Of a stretch of DNA of 8,418 bases, positions 1 through 6,937 are shown one piece after another. Made by a program: the position numbers and the translations under genes. Origin of the DNA: Rhodobacter sp. (lineage in GTDB: Bacteria > Pseudomonadota > Alphaproteobacteria > Rhodobacterales > Rhodobacteraceae); contig JAIXVS010000027.1 in the NCBI GenBank assembly GCA_027482795.1, positions 1 through 8,418 on the forward strand. Reading direction: 5' to 3'. Every line of letters begins with the position of its first letter. Within the stretch, counting starts at the first letter, position 1. Below the pieces are notes generated by a model, which saw only the letters and a program-made list of their open reading frames with translations, had not been told where the DNA came from and made no database searches.

Positions 1-298
1 CCTGCATTGGCCAGATGAGACAACCCCCTACACCCCCCCGCCCGATGCCAAAACGGGCCTTTGGTTTGCTCGTGATGTGGCGGGGATGGCGGCGCAGCTG
101 GGCACCGAACCCCTGCTGATTGTGGCGCGCGCGGATACGGGTGACGGGATTATTCCGCGCCCTGTCGATAGCAGCACTATTCCCAACGATCATTGGGGCT
201 ATGCGATCACGTGGTTCTTACTCGCCGCCACTTGGGCGGTGATGACAGTGGCGCTGATCTGGCGTATACGCTTTGGCGCAACCAAGGGGCGGGCATAA
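1..298 (+). CDS. SURF1 family cytochrome c oxidase assembly protein, C-terminal part (5' end outside window)
   Basis: Reading frame 2 is open from the left edge to the TAA at 296-298, giving the last 98 residues of a protein whose start lies upstream. The fragment has typical SURF1 C-terminal features: an HWPDE segment near its start, then a WFARDV stretch, a LLIVARAD strand, and the closing motif NDHWGYAITWF at fragment residues 62-72. That motif leads into a hydrophobic helix (about residues 66-88) and a short basic tail. SURF1 proteins are inner-membrane factors with two transmembrane helices that assist haem a insertion and assembly of aa3-type cytochrome c oxidase. The stop overlaps the thrC start by one base (TAATG). 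W replaces the usual L in the N-[DN]-H-L-x-Y motif as I remember it. Upstream cox/cta genes would be expected just outside the window. Confidence 0.9.
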   Translation, partial: LHWPDETTPYTPPPDAKTGLWFARDVAGMAAQLGTEPLLIVARADTGDGIIPRPVDSSTIPNDHWGYAITWFLLAATWAVMTVALIWRIRFGATKGRA

Positions 299-1686
299 TG
301 CGCTATATTTCCACGCGGGGGGCGGCCCCGATTTTAACCTTTGAACAGGCGATGATGACGGGTCTTGCCCGCGATGGGGGGCTGTATTTGCCCGAAACCA
401 TCCCGCAGCTGACCACAGCGCAAATCGCAGCTTTGGCAGGGGCAAGCTATGAAGATATCGCCTTTGCCGTTATGCGCCCCTATCTGGGTGATACCTTTAC
501 GGATGCCGAGTTTAAGGGCCTGATCGCCGCCGCCTACAAAGGTTTTGGCCACGCTGCCCGCGCGCCGATGGTGCAGCTGGGCGCGAACCATTTCCTGTTG
601 GAATTGTTCCACGGCCCCACGCTGGCCTTTAAAGATTTCGCGATGCAACTGATTGGCCAGATGATGCAGGCGTCGCTTGCCAAATCGGGCCAGCGGGTCA
701 CCATCGTCGGGGCAACCTCGGGCGATACGGGGTCAGCCGCGATGGAGGCGTTTCGCGGGCTGGCCAATGTGGATTTGTTCATTTTGTATCCGCATGGCCG
801 CGTATCCGATGTGCAGCGCCGCCAAATGACTACACCCGTTGAGGCGAATGTTCACGCGCTGGCGATGGACGGCGATTTTGATGATGCCCAAGCCCGCGTG
901 AAAGACATGTTCAACGATTTTGCCTTTCGTGATGGCGTGCGCCTTGCGGGGGTCAATAGTATCAACTGGGCGCGGGTGCTGGCGCAGGTGGTGTATTATT
1001 TCTATGCCGCCGTCAGCTTAGGTGCGCCGCATCGGCCCGTGTCCTTTACCGTGCCAACTGGCAATTTTGGTGACATTTTTGCGGGATACATCGCGCGCCA
1101 AATGGGCCTGCCGATTGAAAAACTGGTCATTGCCACAAATCAAAACGACATTCTGGATCGCGCGATAAAATCGGGCGGTTATCATGGCACGGGGGTGCGC
1201 CCTTCGATCAGCCCGTCGATGGATATTCAAGTCTCGTCCAATTTTGAACGTGCGCTGTATTATGCCTATGGCGCGGATGGGGCCGCGATTGCGGCGCTGA
1301 TGGACGAGTTGAAATCCACAGGCGGCTTTGCCATTTCCCAAACCGCACTGGAGCGTTTGCGCGTGGCTTTTGCATCGGGGGCGTGCAGCGAAGATGAAAC
1401 GCTGGCCACGATCCAAACCGCCTATGCCAATACGGGCGAGGTGCTGTGCCCCCATTCTGCTGTGGGGGTGCATGTTGCGATGGATCATCAAGGCGCAACG
1501 CCGATGATTACGCTGGCCACCGCCCATCCCGCCAAATTTCCCGATGCGGTGCAGCGCGCCATTGATGTGCGCCCCGCGCTGCCCACCCGCATGGCCGATC
1601 TGTTTGATCGCCCCGAACGCCTGACCCGCGTGCCAAATGATTTGGCCGCGTTGCAATCGCTTATCCGTGAAAGGATCGCCCGTTGA
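298..1686 (+). CDS. thrC: Threonine synthase
   Basis: This 462-residue PLP enzyme converts O-phospho-L-homoserine to L-threonine plus phosphate, the last step of threonine biosynthesis in the cytoplasm. The N-terminus MRYISTRG followed by DGGLYLPE is typical of the family. The PLP lysine is K112 in GPTLAFKDF (codon 631-633). The cofactor-phosphate loop is VGATSGDTGSAA at about residues 137-148. VPTGNFGD lies in the middle and CPHSAVG near the C-terminus. Length fits the long, E. coli/fungal-like class (about 430-510 residues). A longer reading from 193 is possible in this frame, but family N-termini begin at MRYIST, so I chose the ATG at 298, which overlaps the SURF1 TAA by one base. The 3' end overlaps the M16 peptidase start by four bases. 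Translation is thus probably coupled on both sides. No threonine attenuator is visible, since the promoter is upstream of the window. Confidence 0.97.
   Translation: MRYISTRGAAPILTFEQAMMTGLARDGGLYLPETIPQLTTAQIAALAGASYEDIAFAVMRPYLGDTFTDAEFKGLIAAAYKGFGHAARAPMVQLGANHFLLELFHGPTLAFKDFAMQLIGQMMQASLAKSGQRVTIVGATSGDTGSAAMEAFRGLANVDLFILYPHGRVSDVQRRQMTTPVEANVHALAMDGDFDDAQARVKDMFNDFAFRDGVRLAGVNSINWARVLAQVVYYFYAAVSLGAPHRPVSFTVPTGNFGDIFAGYIARQMGLPIEKLVIATNQNDILDRAIKSGGYHGTGVRPSISPSMDIQVSSNFERALYYAYGADGAAIAALMDELKSTGGFAISQTALERLRVAFASGACSEDETLATIQTAYANTGEVLCPHSAVGVHVAMDHQGATPMITLATAHPAKFPDAVQRAIDVRPALPTRMADLFDRPERLTRVPNDLAALQSLIRERIAR
1671..1676 (+). promoter_or_regulatory. Shine-Dalgarno site supporting the TTG start of the M16 peptidase
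   Basis: AAAGGA lies inside the thrC 3' end, six bases before the TTG at 1683-1685. No in-frame ATG occurs early enough to leave the conserved N-terminal strand intact, so this site favours TTG, within a TTGA overlap with the thrC stop, as the true start. Confidence 0.55.
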
Positions 1687-2966
1687 TCTTGCCCGCCCAG
1701 TCTGTCACCGCCACGCGCCTCACCACCCTGCCCAATGGCTTTCGCATTGTGACCGAAACCATGCCAGGGCTGAAATCTGCCTCGGTTGGGGTTTGGGTGA
1801 TGGCGGGCGGGCGGCACGAAACGGCGGCGCAAAACGGTATTGCGCATTTTCTGGAACATATGGCGTTTAAGGGAACAACCCGCCGCACCAGTCTGCAAAT
1901 TGCCGAAGAAATTGAAGATGTTGGCGGTTATATCAACGCCTATACCTCGCGCGAGATGACGGCCTATTATGCCCGCGTGTTGCAGGCAGATGTGGGCCTT
2001 GCGCTGGATGTGATTGGCGATATCGTGCTGAATCCCGCCTTTGCGCCTGTTGAAATTGAGGTAGAGCGCGGCGTGATTTTGCAGGAAATCGGCCAGTCGC
2101 TGGACACGCCCGACGACATTATTTTCGATTGGCTGCAAGAAGTGTCCTATCCCGATCAATCCTTTGGCCGCACGATTCTGGGGCCAGAAGAACGGGTGTC
2201 CAATTTCAGCCGCGACGATTTGCAGGGCTTTATCAAGGCCCATTATGGCCCCGCACAAATGATCCTGTCTGCCGCAGGCGCGGTGGACCATGACGAGATT
2301 GTGGCGCAGGCCACTGCCCTGTTTGGCCATTTGCCCGCCATTCCAGCGGCGAAATTCCAGCCTGCCAAATTCACAGGCGCGATGCGGCGCGAGGTGAAAA
2401 AGCTGGAACAAGTGCATTTTGCGATGGCCTTTGACGCGCCCAGCTATCGGCACCCCGATGTGCATACCGCGCAGATTTATGCCACTGTTTTGGGCGGGGG
2501 CATGTCTTCGCGCCTGTTCCAGAAAATCCGCGAAGAGCGCGGCCTGTGCTATTCAATCTTTACCCAATCGGGCGCCTATGAGGATGCGGGCCAGATCACG
2601 CTGTATGCCGGCACTTCGGCGGCAGATATTGGCGATTTGATGAACCTGTGCGCGGATGAGTTGAAACGCGCAGCTGATGATATTACCGCTGCCGAATTGT
2701 CGCGCGCGCGCGCCCAAATCAAGGCGGGAATGTTGATGGGGCTGGAAAGCCCGTCGTCCCGCGCTGAACGTATCGCGCGGCTTTTGGCCATTTATGGGCG
2801 TGTGCCCGATATTGACGAATCAGTTGCCAAAATCGATGGCGTCAGCCTTGATGATTTGCGCCGCTATGCGGGCGAGGTGACATCGGCAGATCAGGCGCTT
2901 GCCCTGTATGGCCCCGTGTCAAAGGCCCCAGATTTGGATGCTATGCGCGCACGCTTGGCGGCGTAA
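1683..2966 (+). CDS. M16B family zinc metallopeptidase (mitochondrial-processing-peptidase-like)
   Basis: The protein has 427 residues, the usual size for bacterial M16B proteases, with two homologous half-domains. The inverted zinc motif HFLEH is at residues 55-59: H55 and H59 are ligands and E58 is the catalytic base. The third ligand is E135 in ERGVILQEI, 76 residues after H59 as in the MPP beta subunit, with E128 as the second conserved glutamate. The C-terminal half carries RGLCYSIFT, the M16 substrate-binding Arg/Tyr region. All catalytic residues are present, so it should be active. It starts MILPAQSVTATRLTTLPNGF, with no signal peptide, and so is probably cytoplasmic. Relatives include Rickettsia RPP and Bacillus YmxG; native substrates are poorly known. 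The start is TTG, overlapping the thrC TGA by four bases. The stop TAA overlaps the next ATG by one base. Confidence 0.95.
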   Translation: MILPAQSVTATRLTTLPNGFRIVTETMPGLKSASVGVWVMAGGRHETAAQNGIAHFLEHMAFKGTTRRTSLQIAEEIEDVGGYINAYTSREMTAYYARVLQADVGLALDVIGDIVLNPAFAPVEIEVERGVILQEIGQSLDTPDDIIFDWLQEVSYPDQSFGRTILGPEERVSNFSRDDLQGFIKAHYGPAQMILSAAGAVDHDEIVAQATALFGHLPAIPAAKFQPAKFTGAMRREVKKLEQVHFAMAFDAPSYRHPDVHTAQIYATVLGGGMSSRLFQKIREERGLCYSIFTQSGAYEDAGQITLYAGTSAADIGDLMNLCADELKRAADDITAAELSRARAQIKAGMLMGLESPSSRAERIARLLAIYGRVPDIDESVAKIDGVSLDDLRRYAGEVTSADQALALYGPVSKAPDLDAMRARLAA

Positions 2967-3544
2967 TGTTTCGCCGCCGCCCTATTTTAAACACGGAAAG
3001 GCTGGTGCTGCGCCTGCCGCAGCACAGCGATTTTCGCGCTTGGACGCAGGAACGCTTGGCCTCCACCGCCCACCTGACCCCGTGGGAGCCGACATGGAGC
3101 GACGATCACCTCTCCCGCCGCGCCTTTACCGCCCGCGTCGCATGGGCCGCCAAGGCCGAGGCGCAGGGAACGGCGGTGCCGCTGTTTATCTTTCGCCGCG
3201 CTGATACTGCGCTTCTGGGTGCGATCACGCTGGATAATATCCGCCGCGGCCCTGCCCAAGCGGGCACGATTGGCTATTGGATTGGCGCGCGCCATGCCCG
3301 CCAAGGCTATATGCGCGAATCTGTGCAGGCGCTGTGCCATTACGCCTTTACCAAGCTGGACCTATCGCGGCTGGAAAGCGCCTGTTTGCCCGAAAATGCG
3401 GCCTCGCGCGGGGTGCTGGAACAGTGCGGGTTCAAATATGAAGGCGTGGCCCAATCTTATTTGCAAATTGACGGGCGCTGGCGCAACCATGTGCTATACG
3501 CAAACCTTCGGGGCGATCGGCGCGGGCGCACAGATGTAGGTTAG
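2966..3544 (+). CDS. GNAT N-acetyltransferase, RimJ/RimL type
   Basis: This 192-residue protein should transfer acetyl from acetyl-CoA to an amine, in RimJ/RimL proteins the N-terminal amino group of a ribosomal protein; its actual acceptor is unknown. The RimJ-type opening is ILNTERLVLRLPQHSD (residues 7-22). The acetyl-CoA motif A follows strand 4 as IGYWIGARHARQGYM (102-116), with the RQGYM pyrophosphate loop. Motif B follows as LPENAASRGVLEQCGF (141-156), where N144 and the closing CGF are typical. The tail is basic (RGDRRGR). The start ATG at 2966 shares its A with the M16 stop (TAATG), so it is probably translated by re-initiation after the protease. The family call is firm. Assignment to RimJ is only by resemblance, and antibiotic or small-molecule acetylation cannot be excluded. 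Confidence 0.88.
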   Translation: MFRRRPILNTERLVLRLPQHSDFRAWTQERLASTAHLTPWEPTWSDDHLSRRAFTARVAWAAKAEAQGTAVPLFIFRRADTALLGAITLDNIRRGPAQAGTIGYWIGARHARQGYMRESVQALCHYAFTKLDLSRLESACLPENAASRGVLEQCGFKYEGVAQSYLQIDGRWRNHVLYANLRGDRRGRTDVG

Positions 3545-3589
3545 GCCCTGCACGGGCGCGCTTTGGGGGCCGCCCTTTGGGGTAAATGA

Positions 3590-4132
3590 ATGAACGATAT
3601 CAAAATCCTACTGCTGCGCGGCGTGAATGTGGGCGGGGCGAACCGCCTGCCCATGCCCGAGTTTCGCCAGTATCTGACCGAACTGGGCCTGACCCATGTG
3701 AAGACCCATATCCAAAGCGGCAATGTGGTGTTTGCGGGCGGTGATGCGGATATGGATGCCACGATCAGCGCAGGTATGAAGCTGCGCTTTGGTTTTGCGC
3801 CGCGCCTGTTCTTTTATTCTTTGGCAGATTTTACGGCCATTCTGGCTGCCAACCCCTATGCGGCGCAAGGCGCGGCAAACGGCGCGCTGGTGCATGTGTA
3901 TTTCCTATCCGCCCCATTTTCGCCCGAGCAGGCGGCACAACTGACCGCAGTTGCCGCGCGCGATGAAAGCATCGCCTTCACCCCCCGTGCGGCATACTTG
4001 CACGCCCCGTCTGGCATTGGCCGATCGGCATTGGCGGAAAAGCTAAGCCAAATCAAAACAGTTGACCTAACCGCGCGCAATTATACCTCTGCTAGCGCGA
4101 TTGCCGCGCTGGCCGCGACCATCCCTGCCTGA
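3590..4132 (+). CDS. DUF1697 family protein, function unknown
   Basis: This 180-residue soluble protein is recognised by the DUF1697 N-terminal signature: LLLRGVNVGG (7-16), NRLPMPEFRQYLTELG (18-33) and the strand THIQSGNVVF (39-48). The C-terminal half has YLHAPSGIGRSALAEKL (136-152), then TARNYTSASAIAAL (161-174), also typical. Length is normal for the family. No enzyme activity is established to my knowledge, and none is claimed here. The ATG at 3590 is preceded by GGGG at 3579-3582, a workable ribosome site. An overlapping ATG at 3586 is in another frame. The gene follows a 45-base gap after the acetyltransferase and precedes the FAD oxidase by six bases, so it may be co-transcribed with both. 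The gap has a weak GGGCG/CGCCC inverted repeat (3554-3558 and 3571-3575) but no clear promoter. Confidence 0.85.
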   Translation: MNDIKILLLRGVNVGGANRLPMPEFRQYLTELGLTHVKTHIQSGNVVFAGGDADMDATISAGMKLRFGFAPRLFFYSLADFTAILAANPYAAQGAANGALVHVYFLSAPFSPEQAAQLTAVAARDESIAFTPRAAYLHAPSGIGRSALAEKLSQIKTVDLTARNYTSASAIAALAATIPA

Positions 4133-4138
4133 GGAAAC

Positions 4139-5557
4139 ATGCTGAACCCCGCCGATCCTGCCTTTGTTGCCCATCTGTCCAACATATTGCCACAAGGCAC
4201 GCTGCGGGGTGCCGAGCCGCGCGATTTGGCCGAACCGCGCGGGCGCTGGCACGGCATGGCGGGGGCTGTGGCGCGGCCTGCCAATACGGATGAGGTCGCG
4301 CAGATTGTGCGCGCATGCGCGCGCGCGCGCGTGGGCATAGTGCCACTGGCAGGGGGAACGGGGCTGGTGGGCGGGCAGATCATGCCGCAGGGGGCGGGGC
4401 CCGCGCCGATGCTGATCTCGCTTGAACGGATGACGGGCCTGCGCGCGCGCTATCCGTTTGAAAACTGCATGGTGGTCGATGCGGGCATGATCTTGGCCGA
4501 TGTGCAGCGCCACGCCGCCGAGATGGGGCGGATTTTTCCGCTGTCGCTGGCGTCCGAAGGGTCTTGCCGTATTGGCGGCAATCTGGCCACCAATGCAGGC
4601 GGCACGGCGGTGTTGCGCTATGGCAATGCCCGCGATTTGGTTTTGGGGATCGAGGCGGTTTTGCCCGATGGGGCGGTGCTGCACGGTCTAAAACGCCTGC
4701 GCAAGGATAATACGGGCTATGATCTGCGCCATTTGCTGATTGGGTCTGAAGGCACGCTGGGCATTATCACCGCCGCCGCGCTGCGCCTTTATCCAGCGCC
4801 TGCGTCGACCGCCACGGCCTTGCTGACCGTGCCATCACCTGCCGCCGCGTTGGATTTGTTAGCGCTGGCGGAGGGGCGGCTTTCGGGGATGATTTCCGCC
4901 TTTGAACTGATCGGCCAGCAGGGTCTGACCTTTTTGGCCGAAACTATGCCCGATGTGGCCGTGCCCTTGGCTGCGCCGCAGGGCTGGCTCGTGCTGGTGG
5001 AAATTGGCCTGCCTTCGGGGCTTGGCGATGCTGCCGCGCAATTGGAAGACCTTTTTGCCGCGGCGCTTGTCGCAGGGTTAACCGAGGATGGCATCATTGC
5101 CGCCAGCGAATCGCAGCGCGCTGCCCTGTGGCGCATCCGCGAATCAATCCCCGAGGCGAACCGCCGTATCGGTGCAATCTCTAGCCATGATATTTCGGTG
5201 CCGCTTTCGGCCATCCCCGAATTCATCGCCCGCGCCACGCGCGAGCTGGGCGCATTGGTCGATGTGCGGATCAACTGCTTTGGCCATGTGGGGGACGGTA
5301 ATTTGCATTACAACGTCTTTCCATCAGCGGGGCGCAAGGCGGCTGATTACGTGGAAAAACGTAATATCATCAAGGCATTGGTGCATGATATTGTGCATGA
5401 CATGGGCGGGTCTGTTTCGGCAGAACATGGGCTGGGGCGGCTGAAAACCGATGATCTGACGCGATACGGCGACCCCGCCAAAATTGCCGCGATGCGCGCG
5501 ATTAAGTCCGCGTTAGACCCGTTTGGCATTATGAACCCAGGGGCAGTGCTGGGCTGA
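4139..5557 (+). CDS. FAD-linked oxidase of the D-lactate / D-2-hydroxyglutarate dehydrogenase family
   Basis: This 472-residue flavoprotein has a PCMH-type FAD domain followed by an FAD-oxidase C-terminal domain. The FAD part shows PLAGGTGLVGGQ (69-80), LASEGSCRIGGNLATNAGG (138-155) and IGSEGTLGII (201-210). The C-terminal part shows GHVGDGNLH (382-390) and SAEHGLGRLK (427-436). H383, H390 and E429 match the divalent-metal ligands that bind the 2-hydroxyacid carboxylate in D2HGDH-type enzymes. The closing ALDPFGIMNPGAVL is typical of the family. It probably oxidises a D-2-hydroxyacid and passes electrons to a carrier. The exact substrate (D-2-hydroxyglutarate, D-lactate or other) cannot be fixed from sequence. 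There is no signal peptide or transmembrane helix, so it is cytoplasmic or peripheral. GAGGA at 4131-4135 overlaps the upstream stop and sits only three bases before the ATG, a tight spacing. It is the last + gene here. Confidence 0.92.
   Translation: MLNPADPAFVAHLSNILPQGTLRGAEPRDLAEPRGRWHGMAGAVARPANTDEVAQIVRACARARVGIVPLAGGTGLVGGQIMPQGAGPAPMLISLERMTGLRARYPFENCMVVDAGMILADVQRHAAEMGRIFPLSLASEGSCRIGGNLATNAGGTAVLRYGNARDLVLGIEAVLPDGAVLHGLKRLRKDNTGYDLRHLLIGSEGTLGIITAAALRLYPAPASTATALLTVPSPAAALDLLALAEGRLSGMISAFELIGQQGLTFLAETMPDVAVPLAAPQGWLVLVEIGLPSGLGDAAAQLEDLFAAALVAGLTEDGIIAASESQRAALWRIRESIPEANRRIGAISSHDISVPLSAIPEFIARATRELGALVDVRINCFGHVGDGNLHYNVFPSAGRKAADYVEKRNIIKALVHDIVHDMGGSVSAEHGLGRLKTDDLTRYGDPAKIAAMRAIKSALDPFGIMNPGAVLG
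4306..4333 (+). repeat. 28-bp uninterrupted alternating pyrimidine-purine tract (mostly CG steps)
   Basis: Every step from T4306 to G4333 alternates pyrimidine and purine, with a (CG)n core broken only by one CA/TG step near 4314-4317. It lies inside the FAD oxidase gene and encodes part of IVRACARARVG, just before the FAD-binding loop. Such tracts can adopt Z-form DNA under negative supercoiling and are prone to slippage. The reading frame is intact here. Confidence 0.8.
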
Positions 5558-5594
5558 AAAAAGGGGCACCTCGCCAGCTTTGCCAGCCAGGTGC
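5557..5594 (-). terminator. Candidate terminator hairpin between the convergent operons
   Basis: GCACCT (5566-5571) and AGGTGC (5589-5594) form a six-base perfect stem around a 17-base loop. The loop contains two direct copies of GCCAGC (5573-5578 and 5582-5587). Read on the minus strand, the hairpin is followed by CCC and then six T (A run at 5557-5562 on +), which suits termination of transcripts coming from bioY. On + it lies nine bases after the oxidase stop but lacks a following T-run, although two G-U pairs could lengthen the + RNA stem. The stem is short and the T-run is offset by three bases, so this is only a moderate candidate. Confidence 0.42.
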
Positions 5595-5714
5595 TTGGGG
5601 TGGGTGGTCTTCACGTGTTGCAAGCAGCGTGATCCAACTGGGTATGGGTGTCTACCCGTTTGGATAGGTCTATGGTTAAGGGCAGAGTGTAAACTTGTAG
5701 TTAACGCGCATAAG

Positions 5715-5737
5715 TTTTTTGCAAAAATCGCAAAAAA
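5715..5737. repeat. A/T-rich inverted repeat directly after the bioY stop
   Basis: TTTTTTGC (5715-5722) and GCAAAAAA (5730-5737) are perfect 8-base complements around a 7-base loop; the left arm also forms a TTTTTGCAAAAA palindrome. It abuts the bioY stop codon (5738-5740). It stands out as A/T-rich against GC-rich surroundings. As RNA the stem would be weak, so its role as a 3' end is uncertain. The rest of the 180-base intergenic stretch (5558-5737) holds GGGT/ACCC (5646-5649 and 5654-5657) and ATAG/CTAT (5664-5667 and 5670-5673) inverted repeats, but no gene that I can recognise. Confidence 0.6.
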
Positions 5738-6280
5738 TTATCCGCGCGAGAGCAGGGCATCGGGGCGCATTTTGGCGATGGACTGGGTGATGAGCCCTGC
5801 CAGAACCGCCTTTATGCTGTCGCCCACCAAAAATGGCGCGGCCAGCAGGGCTGCTTCAGGCAGGGTTTTGCCCAGCATGACAGACATGCCCAGAACTCCG
5901 ATGATGTTCAACACCACAACGCCGCCTATCGCAGCGCCCGCAAAGGCGGCAAGGCCCACACCCGCGCGCCATGTTTGCACAACCCAGCCTGCAATAAAGG
6001 CCGCAATTGGAAAGCCAATCAGATAGCCAACCGAGGGCGAGGCAAACACGCCAAGCCCGCCGCGCCCGCCAGACAGCAAAGGCAGGCCAGCGGCAACCAG
6101 CGCCAAAAACAGCAGAACTGACAGTGCACCCCGCTTTGCCCCCAGAACGGTGCCGCACAGCATCACGCCCAAAGACTGCGCCGTGATGGGCACGCCAGAA
6201 ATAAGATCAATTTTAGGGATCAGCCCCAAAATAGCGATCAGCGCGGCGAAAAGGGCGATTTGGGTAAGGGATTTTTCCAT
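5738..6280 (-). CDS. bioY: BioY, biotin-binding S component of an ECF transporter
   Basis: This 180-residue integral membrane protein has about six hydrophobic helices (roughly 5-22, 32-47, 51-67, 84-102, 108-132 and 147-166). BioY signatures are clear: GVPITAQSLGVMLCGTVLG (29-47), GGRGGLGVFASPSVGYLIGFP (71-91), and PFLVGDSIKAVLA (149-161) with D154 and K157. BioY captures biotin with high affinity and, with BioM and BioN, forms an ATP-driven importer; some solitary BioY proteins also transport. The ATG is preceded by AGGAG at an eight-base spacing, a strong ribosome site. It is the last gene of the leftward operon, 63 bases after bioN. Length is near the family norm (about 180-200). I saw no BioR-like operator (TTAT-centre-ATAA) or riboswitch upstream. 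Confidence 0.95.
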   Translation of the reverse strand: MEKSLTQIALFAALIAILGLIPKIDLISGVPITAQSLGVMLCGTVLGAKRGALSVLLFLALVAAGLPLLSGGRGGLGVFASPSVGYLIGFPIAAFIAGWVVQTWRAGVGLAAFAGAAIGGVVVLNIIGVLGMSVMLGKTLPEAALLAAPFLVGDSIKAVLAGLITQSIAKMRPDALLSRG

Positions 6281-6288
6281 TAGGTATG

Positions 6289-6293
6289 CTCCT
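6289..6293 (-). promoter_or_regulatory. Ribosome binding site of bioY
   Basis: On the minus strand AGGAG lies eight bases before the bioY ATG. It is the best Shine-Dalgarno match in this operon and implies independent initiation of bioY rather than coupling to bioN. Confidence 0.7.
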
Positions 6294-6328
6294 ATGATTT
6301 GCGCCTGTCTAGCGGCGTGGTTTGGCCT

Positions 6329-6362
6329 AGTCCACCCCGCCCCTTAATCCACCCCACCCCTT
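6329..6362. repeat. 17-bp imperfect tandem duplication across the bioN stop codon
   Basis: Two adjacent 17-base units, 6329-6345 and 6346-6362, differ at two positions. On the minus strand the first unit encodes the bioN C-terminus RGGVD, and the TAA stop spans the junction. The second unit, read in the same register, again encodes RGGVD and runs straight into TAG. Both differences are synonymous third-position changes (GGT/GGC, GAT/GAC). The second unit therefore looks like the former gene end. Confidence 0.8.
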
Positions 6363-6937
6363 GCGCGCAGCGCCTCGGCCACGCGGGTGGCATCGTCTAG
6401 TGTGGATAAGGTTAGGGCGGGCAGAATGCGCCAGCGTGGGCTGGCGGGGCTGCGCGCGCGCCATGCCAGCGCCAAATCACCCGCCCGCAGTAACATGACG
6501 GGAATAAATCGGATGGTCAGCGCGATGGCCAGCGCGATGCGCGCGGCGGGGATGACCCGCGCAAAGGGGCGCAAAAGCCATTCGATCACCGCGATCATAT
6601 CGGTCAGCCGCGTGGTCATGGTTATGAAATTGGCCAGTGCGACTGCCGTAATCATGCGCAGGATAATCGCAATGCCCGCAGGGTCGCGCAGCCACAGATG
6701 CCACGCGGCGACAATGGCCACAAAGGGCCATAGCATCCACAGCGGGCGCAGTGATGCGCGGGCAAATTCGCCCCCGCCGCTGGCAACTAGCCCCGCAGCC
6801 CCCAGCGCGGCAAGGGCCAAATGCGCAGGCTCGCGCAGTGCGAACAGGGCTATGGTGGCCAGCGCAAGGGCTGCCAGTTTGCCCCCCGCAGGCAGGCCAT
6901 GCGCCCAAGTTTTGCTAGGGTAGGTCAGTGTCAGCAT
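6344..6937 (-). CDS. bioN: BioN, transmembrane T component (EcfT/CbiQ family) of the biotin ECF transporter
   Basis: This 197-residue membrane protein of the CbiQ/EcfT family has hydrophobic segments at about 20-34, 38-52, 66-82, 88-106 and 130-150. They are followed by the cytoplasmic coupling region with two Ala-Arg motifs, AWRARS (158-163) and EALRARGG (188-195). These match the two short helices that dock into the ATPase grooves and couple ATP hydrolysis to BioY movement. TMTTRLTDMI (106-115) is also family-typical. The length is at the short end, as usual for BioN. The ATG lies inside bioM (23-base overlap), with a G6 run just upstream serving as a possible ribosome site. The position between the ATPase and bioY supports BioN over CbiQ or a general EcfT. 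The 3' end lies in a 17-bp tandem duplication. Confidence 0.9.
   Translation of the reverse strand: MLTLTYPSKTWAHGLPAGGKLAALALATIALFALREPAHLALAALGAAGLVASGGGEFARASLRPLWMLWPFVAIVAAWHLWLRDPAGIAIILRMITAVALANFITMTTRLTDMIAVIEWLLRPFARVIPAARIALAIALTIRFIPVMLLRAGDLALAWRARSPASPRWRILPALTLSTLDDATRVAEALRARGGVD

Noticed and set aside
193..297. Longer thrC start at 193
   Set aside because: It lies entirely within the SURF1 frame, and threonine synthases begin at the MRYIST segment encoded from 298.
1488..2465. 325-codon minus-strand open frame opposite thrC and the M16 peptidase
   Set aside because: Composition is shadow-like (many His, Arg and Gly, no recognisable motif) and it lies opposite two certain genes.
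5558..5737. tRNA or other known RNA gene in the convergent region
   Set aside because: I found no cloverleaf, T-loop motif or CCA end; only short unrelated hairpins.
5580..6026. 148-codon plus-strand open frame across the intergenic region and bioY
   Set aside because: It runs antisense to bioY with no motif and no clear ribosome site; the bioY reading is unambiguous.
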